Of a DNA stretch of 33,600 bases, positions 9,353 through 18,566 are shown one piece after another. Made by a program: the position numbers and the translations under genes. Numbering within the stretch: the stretch's first letter is position 1; each line of letters starts with the position of its first letter. The stretch lies in NCBI GenBank assembly GCA_030148915.1, contig JASBSN010000117.1, forward strand, positions 1 to 33,600. The letters are read 5' to 3'. Under the pieces are notes generated by a model. That model did no database searches, had not been told where the DNA came from, and saw only the letters and a program-made list of their open reading frames with translations. This DNA comes from Thiogranum sp. (GTDB lineage Bacteria > Pseudomonadota > Gammaproteobacteria > DSM-19610).

Positions 9353-11328
9353 CGCAATTGGGCCACATCCGTGGCCTGGAAAAACGCTTCGACCTCGTCG
9401 AAGTCCCGCGTGCGACGCATATCCGGCAGGCTGTTGATGAACACTTTGCCGTACCCCTTGGTAACCAGGCGCGGGTCACACACCACCAGTACACCGCGAT
9501 CGCTGACATCGCGGATCAAACGCCCGACGCCCTGCTTCAGCGTAATCACCGCGTGCGGCAGCTGTTCTTCGATAAACGGGTTGCCGCCGCGCGCCTGCAG
9601 GGCCTCGATACGCGCCTGCCAGACAGGGTCGCCCGGCGAGGCAAACGGTAATTTGTCGATAATGACGCACGACAAGGCCTCGCCGCGCACATCCACGCCT
9701 TCCCAGAAACTGCTGGTCCCGAGCAACACCGCATTGCCCATGGCGCGGAATCGCTCCAGCAACTCGTTGCGCGGCGCACTGCCTTGCACCAGCAGCGGGT
9801 AGTCACAGTGTTCCTGCAAACGCCGGCTGGCGAGGTGCAGCGCACGGTAGCTGGTAAAGAGCAGAAACGCGCGGCCACGGGAGGCCTGAATTATGGCCTG
9901 CGCCTGCACCAGCATGCGCTCGGTGAAATCGGCGGCGGTCGGTTCGGGCAGCCCTTTCGGTAAATAGAACAGCGCGTGACCAGCGTAGTCAAAGGGGCTG
10001 TCGAGCTGCACGGTGCGCGCGTCTTCAAGTCCCAGACGGCGGGTGAAATGCGCGAAGCCGCCGTTGACCGACAGGGTGGCCGAGGTAAACACCCAGCAAC
10101 TGGGCAGCGCCTGACGCCGGGCGTCGAAATTTTCCGCCACATCGAGCGGGGTCAGGTTGATACGGAACGCGCTTTTCCAGGTTTCGAACCAGTGAATATA
10201 ATTTTCCGGCGCTTGTCCGGTGGTCTGCCCCAGCAAAGCATGCAACTTCAGTGCGCGCTGGTGACAATTATCCAGTGCGCGGCTGAGCCCGCTCACCGAA
10301 GACAGCGCTTCGGTCAGCGCCTCAAGCGCCTCTCGCAGCGCCGTTACACACGCCGGCAGGTTTTTATTCGCCGCCAGGTGCGACCAGGGCGCGCGCTGCT
10401 CTTTGCCGTCCATGGCCAGGCGCAGCTCGCGCACGCGCTGTTCCAGGGCGCCGGCCAGTTCCGGCAAGCCTTGCGTGGAGGCGGTTTCGCGAACGTATTC
10501 GCTCATACTGTCCTGAGCCAACTCCTGCAATTGCCGGCTCGACAGGCTGATACCGAAGAACTTCGCCGCGGTCTCCGGTAACTGGTGCGCCTCGTCGATA
10601 ATAAAAGCTTCGGCGCCCGGCAGCAGATCGCCGAAGCCCTCTTCTTTCAGCGCCAGATCGGCGCACAGCAGGTGATGATTGATGACCACCAGGTCGGCTT
10701 CCTGGGCTTCCCGGCGGGCTTTGACGACATGGCATTGCTGAAACCATTCGCACTGCTGGCCGAGACAGTTGTCCGCCGTCGAGGTGACCCACGGCCAGAT
10801 CGCAGCATCCTCGGCAATACTCGACAGCTCGGCGATATCGCCATGACGGGTACGCCCGGACCACTCGTGAACGCTTTCCAGCTGGCCGATCTGCGCGCGC
10901 GATTGCAACCGGCCTTCGCTGCGGGCCAGCGCCAGGCGGTGATGACACAGGTAATTGGAGCGACCCTTGAGCAGCGCCGCGCGCAAGGACACCGTCAGCG
11001 CCGCGCGCACACTGGGCAGGTCGCGATGAAATAACTGGTCCTGCAAATGCCGGGTGCCGGTGGAAATGATGACGCGCTTACCGGCGAGCAGCGCCGGCAC
11101 CAGGTAGGCAAAGGTCTTGCCGACGCCGGTGCCCGCCTCTACCACCAGCGGCGTCTGGTTTTCAAGCGCCTGCTCGACGGCCGCGGCCATCTGCACCTGT
11201 TGCTCGCGCACCGCGAAACCGGGTATTTCGCCGGCCAGCTCGCCACCGGCTCCCAGACTGCGCGCCGCCGGGCTGCTGCACTCGGCGTGCACCGCGCGCG
11301 CTGCCGGGAGTGACTCGTTCGCACTCAC
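9349..11328 (-). CDS. yoaA: YoaA/DinG-family ATP-dependent DNA helicase
   Basis: A 659-aa XPD-like superfamily 2 helicase. Walker A is 'EAGTGVGKT'; the DEAH box is 'FIIDEAHQLPE'; the late motifs include 'LLFTSYRALH', 'GTSSFWEGVDVRG' and 'QGVGRLIRD'. Four cysteines between motif Ia and the DEAH box ('SNYLCHHRLA' and 'NCLGQQCEWFQQC') match the iron-sulfur cluster site of the YoaA/DinG/XPD group. YoaA acts in DNA repair and replication-stress tolerance. I chose GTG at 11328: its GTGA overlaps the TGA stop of the upstream gene by 4 bp and GGAG precedes it, whereas the frame from 11382 would run far into that gene. Adjacent tsaB also points to YoaA rather than DinG. Confidence 0.92.
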   Translation of the reverse strand: MSANESLPAARAVHAECSSPAARSLGAGGELAGEIPGFAVREQQVQMAAAVEQALENQTPLVVEAGTGVGKTFAYLVPALLAGKRVIISTGTRHLQDQLFHRDLPSVRAALTVSLRAALLKGRSNYLCHHRLALARSEGRLQSRAQIGQLESVHEWSGRTRHGDIAELSSIAEDAAIWPWVTSTADNCLGQQCEWFQQCHVVKARREAQEADLVVINHHLLCADLALKEEGFGDLLPGAEAFIIDEAHQLPETAAKFFGISLSSRQLQELAQDSMSEYVRETASTQGLPELAGALEQRVRELRLAMDGKEQRAPWSHLAANKNLPACVTALREALEALTEALSSVSGLSRALDNCHQRALKLHALLGQTTGQAPENYIHWFETWKSAFRINLTPLDVAENFDARRQALPSCWVFTSATLSVNGGFAHFTRRLGLEDARTVQLDSPFDYAGHALFYLPKGLPEPTAADFTERMLVQAQAIIQASRGRAFLLFTSYRALHLASRRLQEHCDYPLLVQGSAPRNELLERFRAMGNAVLLGTSSFWEGVDVRGEALSCVIIDKLPFASPGDPVWQARIEALQARGGNPFIEEQLPHAVITLKQGVGRLIRDVSDRGVLVVCDPRLVTKGYGKVFINSLPDMRRTRDFDEVEAFFQATDVAQLR

Positions 11329-11831
11329 GGACCGCTCCGGTTGTCCCAGAGTTCGTCTACGACGCCCTCTTCGCGAGTCCACACCAGCTGCGCGATGATT
11401 TTAAAACGAGCGACACTCATCGCTCCGCGCTTATTGCGATTACTGGTGCCGGCGTCCTGCAGGGCGTCGAGAATTTCTTCGCGATCGGCTTCGTGGATTT
11501 CCACCGGCTGATAGTCTTCGTCCATGATCACCAGCAGGACGCTGTCCCATTCGCGCTCGAGTTTTAGCTGACCGATGCGCTGTCCGGATTTTTCTTCGTC
11601 GAAAATCACCCGCGCTTTGATTTGCATCCGTTTGCCCTCCCGCCTGCCGCTGCCGAGGGCATCGTAGCCCGGCGAGCGGTCGGCGCAGAGGGTGAGATCG
11701 AGCAGGCGGGCGGCGTCGTGTTCGGCGATTTCGTTGCTCACGCCCGGCAGCGGTTTGCCCGTGGTGCGGCGGAACTCCGTCGCCAGGCGGCGCGCTTCGC
11801 TGATCAATTTATCAACAGAATAAATGCCCAC
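11325..11831 (-). CDS. Unknown protein with restriction-nuclease-like motif pattern (possibly DUF6998)
   Basis: About 168 aa from the GTG at 11831 ('VGIYSVDKLISEARRLATEF'); the frame is open to 11909, so the start is uncertain and no strong ribosome-binding site marks it. The order 'SNEIAEHDAARLLDLTL', 'SPGYDALG', 'KRMQIKARVIFDE' recalls the E...D...QxK arrangement of PD-(D/E)xK nuclease folds, followed by 'IGQLKLEREWDSVLLVIMDE' and a C-terminal helix-turn-helix-like stretch ('NKRGAMSVARFKIIAQLVW'). I recall a similar family called DUF6998 but cannot confirm it. The gene overlaps the yoaA start by 4 bp (GTGA), so nuclease-like protein, helicase and TsaB form one operon. The biological role is not known. 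Confidence 0.68.
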   Translation of the reverse strand: MGIYSVDKLISEARRLATEFRRTTGKPLPGVSNEIAEHDAARLLDLTLCADRSPGYDALGSGRREGKRMQIKARVIFDEEKSGQRIGQLKLEREWDSVLLVIMDEDYQPVEIHEADREEILDALQDAGTSNRNKRGAMSVARFKIIAQLVWTREEGVVDELWDNRSGP

Positions 11832-11905
11832 GGCGTCCGTTTTTCTACTCTGGGTCCCGGCGCACCTGCCGCCCTTGCACGAGGACAGTGTACACGGATA
11901 ACCGC

Positions 11906-12421
11906 TCAACCACCCAGATCGTGAGCCCTTTGTTCGGCCCTGCGGGCACCCTCGCTGTCATTGAGCGACCAGCGGGCGCGCGCTACCAACTGCCAGTTGC
12001 GTACCTGCAGGGCGCGGTTGTCGCCGGCCAGAGCGTTTGATTTGAGCGCCAGTTGCTCGGCCTCCCGTGGCCGCCCCTGGTCGAGCCTCACCGCGGCAAG
12101 CCGGTGCCAGAGACCGGCGTTTCGCGATTCGATGCGCAGTGCACGCTCCAGCGTTGCCGCCTCGTTATTGACGTCGCCGCTACGGTGGTAGTCTTCCGCC
12201 TGATCCAGCAGCGCCACCACGGCGCCACCGGTGGCCGCAGCGGCGGCCGGCGGCGGCTGTGGGGTGACGATAACCCCCGGTTCCCCGGCCTCGTCGGGGG
12301 TCGCGGGAGCCGCCGGCGCCTGCTCGCCAGTGCGCCCGTCGATGACCGGCGGTGGCTGGCGGGTGGGCGCCGTAGTGCAAGCACCCAGCAGGAGAAAAAT
12401 CGGTAATACGAGTCGTTTCAT
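11906..12421 (-). CDS. lpoP: LpoP-like TPR lipoprotein, putative activator of PBP1b
   Basis: A 171-aa lipoprotein: the signal sequence ends in 'LLGAC' with the lipidated Cys at residue 15, followed by a Pro/Ala-rich linker (about residues 20-80) and a C-terminal TPR-like region ('EDYHRSGDVNNEAATLERAL', 'GLWHRLAAVRLDQGRPREAE'). In Pseudomonas aeruginosa the outer-membrane TPR lipoprotein LpoP is encoded beside the PBP1b gene and activates it; gene order, size and layout here agree. The ATG at 12421 overlaps the mrcB stop (ATGA); an ATG three codons upstream (12430) is the alternative. The functional assignment rests on context and architecture, not on a known catalytic motif. Confidence 0.78.
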   Translation of the reverse strand: MKRLVLPIFLLLGACTTAPTRQPPPVIDGRTGEQAPAAPATPDEAGEPGVIVTPQPPPAAAAATGGAVVALLDQAEDYHRSGDVNNEAATLERALRIESRNAGLWHRLAAVRLDQGRPREAEQLALKSNALAGDNRALQVRNWQLVARARWSLNDSEGARRAEQRAHDLGG

Positions 12422-14718
12422 CTCAACCATCCTGGTAACCAGTCGGGTGCGCTGCTTGCGGCGCAGGGCGCCGGTGCGGGCAGGCTGCCCGATTCGATAA
12501 AGGGCAATTGTACGGTATCCTCGCAGCCGTTGTCCGCCAATCCACCGCTGAGCGGATCGACCCCGTGCCAGGTGATGGCTTCGGGTTTTAACAACTGCTG
12601 CGGTGTCACTCCGGCTTCGGCATACAGATCGGCCCATATCTGCATCGCCCCGGTGGCGCCGGTCAGGCCCATCGGCTGATTGTCGTCGCGCCCGACCCAC
12701 ACCACGCCCAGTTTGTCGCCGTCGTAACCGGCAAACCAGGAATCGCGCAGATCGTTGGTGGTGCCGGTCTTACCCGCCAGTCCCAATTGCGGCGAAAAGC
12801 GTTGATTGAGCGCCCGGGCCGTGCCTTCGGCCACCACTTTTTGCAACGCCGTACTGATCAGATAGGCGGGTGCCGGATCGATCACGCGTTGAACACTAAG
12901 ATCATAGCGCTGCAACGGTTTACCCTCGGCATCTAGCACTTCGCGGATACTGCGCAGTGGCAACTGAAAGCCGCCACTGGCAAACCCCAGATACAGCCGC
13001 GTGACCTGCAGCAGGCTCATGTCGGTAGCGCCAAGAAACAACGACGGATACGGATTAAGCGGCTTTTCCAAACCCAGGCGACGTAATGTGGCAACCACGT
13101 TTTTCACGCCCAGCTCCAGTCCCAGTCGGGCGGTCGCCACGTTGTAGGAATGCGCCAGCGCCTGATAAAGCATAATCTGGCCGTGAAAGCGATTGTCGTA
13201 GTTACCGGGCGACCAGCGCTTGCCGGAGGCTTCGTATTCCAGGGGCGCATCGTCGATGTGGGTCGCCAGATTATAGCGCTGCGGTTGCTCCAGGGCAGTG
13301 AGATAGACCGCTGGTTTGATCAGCGAGCCGATCTGGCGCTGGATATCCAGGGCGCGATTGAACCCCGCATAGCCGGCCTGACGTCCGCCGGCCAGTGCCA
13401 GCACCTCGCCGTTGGAGGAATGGGTCACCATGCCGGCGCCCTGCAAATCGGGCTGCTGCGCCAGTAACGGCCGGATGCGCCGGTCCAGGCTCTTTTGCAG
13501 CGCCCACTGCACTTGTGGATCAAGGGTGGTAAAAATACGCAGCCCCTCGCCCACCAGATCGGCTTCGTTGTAATCGCGGCGCAATTGCCGGCGCACCAGA
13601 TCGAGAAACGCAGGGAAGGTCTTGCTGGTACCGGCGTCGGGGATCAACAGCCCCAGGTCTTCGTTGCGCGCCTTCTGATATTGCACCCGGTCGATAATGC
13701 CCTGATCGAGCATCACCTGCAGGACCAGGTTACGCCGCTTCAGCGCGCGTTTCGGGTGGCGGCGCGGATCATAGTAGGACGGCCCTTTGACCATGCCGAC
13801 CAGTAAGGCCATCTGGGCGGTGCTCAACTCGTCGAGCGGTCGCTGAAAGAGGAAGCGGCTGCCCAGTCCGAAGCCGTGTATGGCGCGTTGTCCGTCCTGG
13901 GCCAGATACACCTCGTTAAGATAGGCTTCGAGTATTTCGTCTTTGTCATAGCGCCGTTCGATCAGCACGGCCATGATCGCCTCATTGATCTTACGCCACA
14001 GACTGCGTTGATTGGTGAGGAAGAAATTTTTCACCAACTGTTGGGTCAGCGTACTGCCACCCTGCACGACACGCCCCGAACGCAGGTTGACCCAGAAAGC
14101 CCGCGCGACCGAGCGCGGTGATATACCGAAATGTTGATAGAAACCGCGATCCTCGACGGCGACCAAAGCCTCGACCAGCGTGGGCGGCACTTCCTCGAGG
14201 CGCAGCAGGATGCGGTCCTCCTGGCGGGCGGTGTGGATGCTGCCGATTTCCAGCGGATCGAGCCGCGCCAACGCCACCGTGTGACCATTGCGATCGTCCT
14301 GCAGACGGGCAACACGTCCATCCTTGAAACTCAGGCGCAGCGCCCGCGAGGCTTCGCGGCCATCCCAGAAATCAAACGCCCGGCTGATCAGTTGGAAGCG
14401 CCCGGCGTTCCTGGCCACTTCCCCCGCCCGCCGCGGTCGGCTGACGAAGCGGTAACCCAGCGCCTTCAGTTCGCCGGCGAACTGCGCGGCGCTCAGTGGC
14501 AAACCGGTATACAGTTCCAACGGACGCGCGTAAACGCGCGCCGGCAGCGACCAGCGGTGGCCTTCGAATTTGCGGTAGACTTGAAAATCGAGGAATGCCA
14601 CATAGCCCGCCACCAGCAGCGCCAGGATGATAGCGAGGCGCCCCCAGGGCAGGGAGCGACGTTTGCGCGCGGAGCGGCGCGTATCTCGACGGCGGCTTTT
14701 CGATTTTTTCGGTGGCAT
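12418..14718 (-). CDS. mrcB: Penicillin-binding protein 1B (bifunctional peptidoglycan synthase)
   Basis: A 766-aa class A PBP. It has a basic cytoplasmic tail (residues 1-25), one membrane helix (about 27-45), a UB2H-like regulatory region (about 55-140), a GT51 glycosyltransferase domain with catalytic Glu in 'EDRGF' (about 189-193), 'GGSTLTQQLVKNFFL' and 'INEAIMAVLIERRYDKDEILEAYLNEVYL', and a transpeptidase domain with nucleophile Ser465 in 'SLIK', 'SYN' at about 524-526 and 'KTGTT' from about 650. The protein polymerises lipid II and crosslinks the glycan in the periplasm. All key motifs are intact. The presence of UB2H, together with the overlapping lipoprotein gene lpoP, identifies PBP1b rather than PBP1a. 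Confidence 0.95.
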   Translation of the reverse strand: MPPKKSKSRRRDTRRSARKRRSLPWGRLAIILALLVAGYVAFLDFQVYRKFEGHRWSLPARVYARPLELYTGLPLSAAQFAGELKALGYRFVSRPRRAGEVARNAGRFQLISRAFDFWDGREASRALRLSFKDGRVARLQDDRNGHTVALARLDPLEIGSIHTARQEDRILLRLEEVPPTLVEALVAVEDRGFYQHFGISPRSVARAFWVNLRSGRVVQGGSTLTQQLVKNFFLTNQRSLWRKINEAIMAVLIERRYDKDEILEAYLNEVYLAQDGQRAIHGFGLGSRFLFQRPLDELSTAQMALLVGMVKGPSYYDPRRHPKRALKRRNLVLQVMLDQGIIDRVQYQKARNEDLGLLIPDAGTSKTFPAFLDLVRRQLRRDYNEADLVGEGLRIFTTLDPQVQWALQKSLDRRIRPLLAQQPDLQGAGMVTHSSNGEVLALAGGRQAGYAGFNRALDIQRQIGSLIKPAVYLTALEQPQRYNLATHIDDAPLEYEASGKRWSPGNYDNRFHGQIMLYQALAHSYNVATARLGLELGVKNVVATLRRLGLEKPLNPYPSLFLGATDMSLLQVTRLYLGFASGGFQLPLRSIREVLDAEGKPLQRYDLSVQRVIDPAPAYLISTALQKVVAEGTARALNQRFSPQLGLAGKTGTTNDLRDSWFAGYDGDKLGVVWVGRDDNQPMGLTGATGAMQIWADLYAEAGVTPQQLLKPEAITWHGVDPLSGGLADNGCEDTVQLPFIESGSLPAPAPCAASSAPDWLPGWLR

Positions 14719-14818
14719 TCAGTTGAGGTATTACTTCGAGCAGGGAATCAAAGGCGCTAGTATACCCGGGAGAGGCGTTTGCTGCAGAGATCGATGCGCG
14801 GCGTCGGCACCGGGCGAG

Positions 14819-16111
14819 TTAGGTGTCGCCGTTCACCGTGAGGCACTTGGCTTCCAGGGAATGAACCTGTTTTTCCAGTTCCTCGATGGCCGCATCCTTG
14901 AATTCCAGCAGCGCTTCGAGCTCCTGGACTTTGATTTCAAGTTGGTATTTTTCTTCATCGGGAACGGCGGCGGCCGCCGGCGGCTGATGTTCCTCCTCGT
15001 CGCCCTCGGCCATCAGCGTCCGGTCGGGCTCATCGACCGCGGGCGCAGCGGCGGCCTCGGCGAGTTCGCCGTCCGCCTCCTCCTCCTGGTGCTCCAACTG
15101 GGTGTTGACCGCCTCGAGTTCCGAGCGCAGCATGGCGTTTTCATCCTCCAGAACCGCCACACAGCCGCTCAGTTCCTGGTTGGCCTGCTGGATATTGGCG
15201 ATAGCCGTCTCCAGTTCCGCCGCCTTGCCGGCTTCCGGGGCTAGCTCGCGGATAAGGCTCTGCAGATTGCCGATGGTCTGCTGCTGGTTGCCGATCATCG
15301 TTTTCAGGCCCGTGAGCTGCGCCGGCTCCATGCGCTGGATGGTCGCGCCATCGGCGTCCCCCGCGGCACGGGCGGTCTTGAGGCGCTGGTTTTCTTCGTC
15401 GAGCTCCTGTAGACAACGGTGTAATTCGGCATCGTGGCGTTCGAATTCATCCAGCTTGGCCAGAATGCCCTCGAGATCATTGAATTCCGCCTCGCGCGCC
15501 TGAAGTTCACTGCGCAACGCCGACATGGCGTCCTGCTGATTGACGATCACCTGCTTCAGACGGTCGAATTCCTGCTCGTGGGCGTCGAGGGTTTCCGCGG
15601 GTTCGGTGAGCGACTCATCCGGCGCCGGCGCATCCGGCTCGCGCCCGGCCGACTCGTCCGGTTCCAGCGCTACGGCCGCGGCGGGCTCGTCCACGGTTTC
15701 GGCTTCGGGGCGCCATTGTTCCACCAGTTCCTTGAACCCGTCGGCCAGTGTCGCCTGGAAACGCAGCGGATTTTTTTCAAATTCCCGCGCAGCGACTTCC
15801 AGTTCCAGAAACTGCCGACGCACCGAGAGCAGGTCCGCGGTGCGTTTATCCTCCTCCGCGGAAGACGCCGCGGCCTGCTCGTACAGCCCCTGATTGCGCA
15901 ACAACTCGTCGCGCAGATACTGCACGAAGCTGACCGGGGGTGTCGGGTCTGTGGCGATCTTCTGGCGCTGCAGCGTTTGCAGACGGGCCGATAACGATTT
16001 GCTGCGCACCGCCAGCGCCGCGACCAGCGCCAACAGGACGATGGCCGCTTCGACGACGATAAACAAGCTAACGAGATCGATCTGCAGGGCTGGCATCGCC
16101 GGGCTGACCAT
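14819..16111 (-). CDS. Membrane-anchored coiled-coil protein of unknown function
   Basis: A 430-aa protein with one N-terminal membrane helix ('LVSLFIVVEAAIVLLALVAA', about residues 12-32), a Glu/Ala/Pro-rich acidic linker (about 140-180), and extended heptad-rich coiled-coil segments ('RLKQVIVNQQDAMSALRSEL', 'HRCLQELDEENQRLKTA', 'LEDENAMLRSELEAVNTQLE', 'KVQELEALLEFKDAAIEELE'). Not recognised as a named family. It starts 21 bp after the VWA gene and is probably co-transcribed with it. The ATG at 16111 was kept; an ATG at 16096 ('MPALQIDL') would also preserve the helix, and neither has a clear ribosome-binding site. A structural or scaffold role at the inner membrane is only inference. Confidence 0.7.
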   Translation of the reverse strand: MVSPAMPALQIDLVSLFIVVEAAIVLLALVAALAVRSKSLSARLQTLQRQKIATDPTPPVSFVQYLRDELLRNQGLYEQAAASSAEEDKRTADLLSVRRQFLELEVAAREFEKNPLRFQATLADGFKELVEQWRPEAETVDEPAAAVALEPDESAGREPDAPAPDESLTEPAETLDAHEQEFDRLKQVIVNQQDAMSALRSELQAREAEFNDLEGILAKLDEFERHDAELHRCLQELDEENQRLKTARAAGDADGATIQRMEPAQLTGLKTMIGNQQQTIGNLQSLIRELAPEAGKAAELETAIANIQQANQELSGCVAVLEDENAMLRSELEAVNTQLEHQEEEADGELAEAAAAPAVDEPDRTLMAEGDEEEHQPPAAAAVPDEEKYQLEIKVQELEALLEFKDAAIEELEKQVHSLEAKCLTVNGDT

Positions 16112-16132
16112 CGGTTGCGGGGGTTAGGGAAC

Positions 16133-17785
16133 TCACGCGTCCTGCTCCTCGGACTCATCGGTTTCATCGGACGCAGCGGCCGCTTTTTGTTTGCGCTTCT
16201 TCAGGAACCACCAGAGCGCAAATCCGAGAGCGACCAGCAGCAGATTAATGCCGACAAAAACACCGATCGCAGCGCCCAGTTTAAAACTTTTTTTCTTTTC
16301 CGTCGGCGCTTCGGGCTGCGCGGCCTTTGCCTGCGCTTTCGCTTGCGTCTCACTGTCGGCTTCCGGAGGCACATCCTCGCCCGCTTCCGGAACCGCGGCG
16401 ACAACTTCGTCCGGCGCCGCTGGTGGCGGCGGTGACGCGGACGCTGCGGCCGGCGGTGTTTCATCGCTGGCCTCCTGCGCGCCTGAGGCGGGTGTTGCCG
16501 CGACTTCGAAATGCACGGTCTTTTGTCGGGTGAAGGTCTGGCTTTCGGCGATCAGATCGATGCTGTATGCGCCCGCCTTGTCGAACGCCAGGGTGTTGGA
16601 ATAGACCGCATCGGCCATCTTGCGGTCGCCGTGCTGGCCGTCGTCGTAGAGCTCAAACTCGGCGCTGGCGCCGTCCGGGGTCTGCACCTTCATCCTGAAA
16701 CGGGTATTGGTGAGCAGCGCTTCTTTGTCCAGCAATTTGCCGTCCTGTTCGAGCCAGGATTCCAGCACCGTGTGCGCACCGATCTCAATTCCCGACTGCT
16801 GAGGATTATGGTGGAGCGACATATTGGTGACGATGTAGGCGCGATTTTTGCCGCCAGTGAACAGCAGCTTCCAGGTGCCGGTTTCCGGTCGGCGCAGGGT
16901 GATCATGTCGAAATGATCCGAGAGAAACCACTTCAACGTGTCGCTGGCGTCCTCGGAGCTGTATTTTTTCCCCTGCGGCGACTGCAGATAAATACGCACG
17001 TCTTCGCGGTCCTTGGAAGCGACAATGGTCACCTCCTCGATCGAAGGATCGACGCTGAACTCACCGCCATCGATCGGCAACATATCGGGCGACTTGGCGG
17101 TTTCAAAGATATCGCTGAAGACCTCGTGCAGATCGGTATCGTTTTTGGCCAGCTTGAACAGAGCCCCGCTTTGTTGCGCGAGCGACTGCAGCAGCTCGGT
17201 ATCCGAGGCGTCGGTGAAGGCAATGGTGTAAATCTTGATGTGTTTATCCTGCAGGGATTTCAGCAACTCGCCCTGCAACCGTTGGCGCAGCTGCCAGTCG
17301 TCATCGCTGTTACCGACATCCATCTTGCCATCGGACATCAGCACGAGCATTTTCTCCTGGCCGGCGCGCCCCTGCCGTTCGAGCATCTGCGCGCCTTTTT
17401 GCAGCGCCGCGTAGAGATTGGTGTAAACGCCTTTGGATGAGACTTTGTCGGCCGAAGCCAGGATGCGCGGGTTGTTCTCGGGCCCGGGGGCGGTCAGGCG
17501 TAACACCGGATAGCCGTTGTCGCTGAAACTGATCAGGCCGATACGATCGTCCTCGCCGAGCAGCGACATAAACAGTTTCGCCGCCGGCACCCGCAGCTTG
17601 TGCGGATCATTTTTGGCCATGCTGCCGGAGCTGTCCATCAGCAATACCGCGTCCACACCCCTGTCGCCCGGCTCGGCCGCGGGAGTCGCCGAGGCGACGC
17701 AAAGAACGACCCCCAGAGCCGCCAGTGTTGGCCACCACCGTCTGCGCTGAGTGTGGCGGATACCCACAAATGAAATCCTGTTCAT
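16133..17785 (-). CDS. Exported von Willebrand factor A (VWA) domain protein with C-terminal membrane anchor
   Basis: A 550-aa protein with a signal peptide (about residues 18-37) and a VWA domain starting at residue ~44 with an intact metal-site motif 'DSSGS' (51-55), the later Thr in 'GVYTNLYAAL' and Asp in 'VLMSDGKMD'. After it comes a beta-rich region ('FSVDPSIEEVTIVASKD', 'ETGTWKLLFTGG', 'FELYDDGQHGD'), a Pro/Ala-rich linker, one membrane helix near the C-terminus ('LGAAIGVFVGINLLLVALGF') and a short basic/acidic tail. It most likely faces the periplasm and binds partners through the metal site. The specific partner is unknown; the next gene encodes an anchored coiled-coil protein, a plausible partner (inference). 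AGGA lies upstream of the ATG. Confidence 0.8.
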   Translation of the reverse strand: MNRISFVGIRHTQRRRWWPTLAALGVVLCVASATPAAEPGDRGVDAVLLMDSSGSMAKNDPHKLRVPAAKLFMSLLGEDDRIGLISFSDNGYPVLRLTAPGPENNPRILASADKVSSKGVYTNLYAALQKGAQMLERQGRAGQEKMLVLMSDGKMDVGNSDDDWQLRQRLQGELLKSLQDKHIKIYTIAFTDASDTELLQSLAQQSGALFKLAKNDTDLHEVFSDIFETAKSPDMLPIDGGEFSVDPSIEEVTIVASKDREDVRIYLQSPQGKKYSSEDASDTLKWFLSDHFDMITLRRPETGTWKLLFTGGKNRAYIVTNMSLHHNPQQSGIEIGAHTVLESWLEQDGKLLDKEALLTNTRFRMKVQTPDGASAEFELYDDGQHGDRKMADAVYSNTLAFDKAGAYSIDLIAESQTFTRQKTVHFEVAATPASGAQEASDETPPAAASASPPPPAAPDEVVAAVPEAGEDVPPEADSETQAKAQAKAAQPEAPTEKKKSFKLGAAIGVFVGINLLLVALGFALWWFLKKRKQKAAAASDETDESEEQDA

Positions 17786-17832
17786 GCCGACAATCCTTTT
17801 AACCTACTGTTTTTAAAAAAATATATTGGGCC

Positions 17833-17851
17833 GCCCACCTTGGCGGTGGGC
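17833..17851. terminator. Hairpin between tpm and the VWA gene, possible weak terminator
   Basis: GCCCACC (17833-17839) and GGTGGGC (17845-17851) form a perfect 7-bp stem with a 5-base loop. Read on the minus strand, a run of T residues follows only about 10 bases later, so it is an imperfect intrinsic terminator for tpm. The AT-rich stretch around 17808-17826 may also hold the VWA gene promoter. Confidence 0.4.
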
Positions 17852-17900
17852 AACGCATGTAACGGCAGGCAAAAGAATTAATTGAGATTCAAGTGCTTAA

Positions 17901-18551
17901 TTATTTTTGCAGCAGGTAGACGTGCTCCACCAGGCGCGACAGGCCGCGTTGGCGAAACCGCACTTCCCGCTCGAGAATACTCTCCTGTTGTAGCGACTCA
18001 ATCCGCCAGTCCGCGGCAAACAGCGCCTCCACCTCCGCGGCCTCCACCGAGAACGGCGGTCCGTCCATCTGCGCCTGCGGGTATTCCAAGGTGACCAGCA
18101 GCATACGGGCACCGGGGGCGGCCAGCGCACCGAGTTTTGCCGCATATGCCGGGCGCATCGCCGGCGGCAGGGCGATCAGGGCGGCACGATCGTAGACGGC
18201 CCCGAGCGGGGCGCTCCGGGGGGCTTGCAGGGCGAAGAAATCGCCGCAGTAAAGGCTCAGATTGTTCGCCTGGTAGACGTCGAAGGCGCCGTCCCTGCGG
18301 CGGGTCGCTGGCAGTACCTGCTCACGGAAAAAGTCCTCCACCGCCGTGACGCTGAGCTCAACACCCAGCACCGGGCGGCGCTGCGCCAGCCAGACCATGT
18401 CGAGACTCTTGCCGCACAAGGGCACCAGCACCGCCGTCTGCGGGTGGCTGTCGAGCCTCGACCCGTAGCGCAACAGATGCGGGTTTACCTCCGTCTGGTG
18501 AAAACCGATGAGATTATCGCGCCAGCGCTGGCGCCAGAAGTCGTGATCCAC
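17901..18551 (-). CDS. tpm: Thiopurine S-methyltransferase (TPMT family)
   Basis: A 216-aa SAM-dependent methyltransferase. Family features are 'FWRQRWRDNLIGFHQTEVNP' at the N-terminus, the SAM-binding 'VLVPLCGKSLDMVWLA', 'VLGVELSVTAVEDFF', 'YCGDFFAL' and 'VYDRAALIALPPAMRPAY'. Bacterial TPMTs methylate thiol, selenium or tellurium compounds; the physiological substrate here is unknown. It lies 15 bp downstream of cysG on the same strand, so it is probably the last gene of the dsrS-grxC-cysG-tpm unit. Confidence 0.92.
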   Translation of the reverse strand: MDHDFWRQRWRDNLIGFHQTEVNPHLLRYGSRLDSHPQTAVLVPLCGKSLDMVWLAQRRPVLGVELSVTAVEDFFREQVLPATRRRDGAFDVYQANNLSLYCGDFFALQAPRSAPLGAVYDRAALIALPPAMRPAYAAKLGALAAPGARMLLVTLEYPQAQMDGPPFSVEAAEVEALFAADWRIESLQQESILEREVRFRQRGLSRLVEHVYLLQK

Positions 18552-18566
18552 GTCCGGCTCCAGCGG

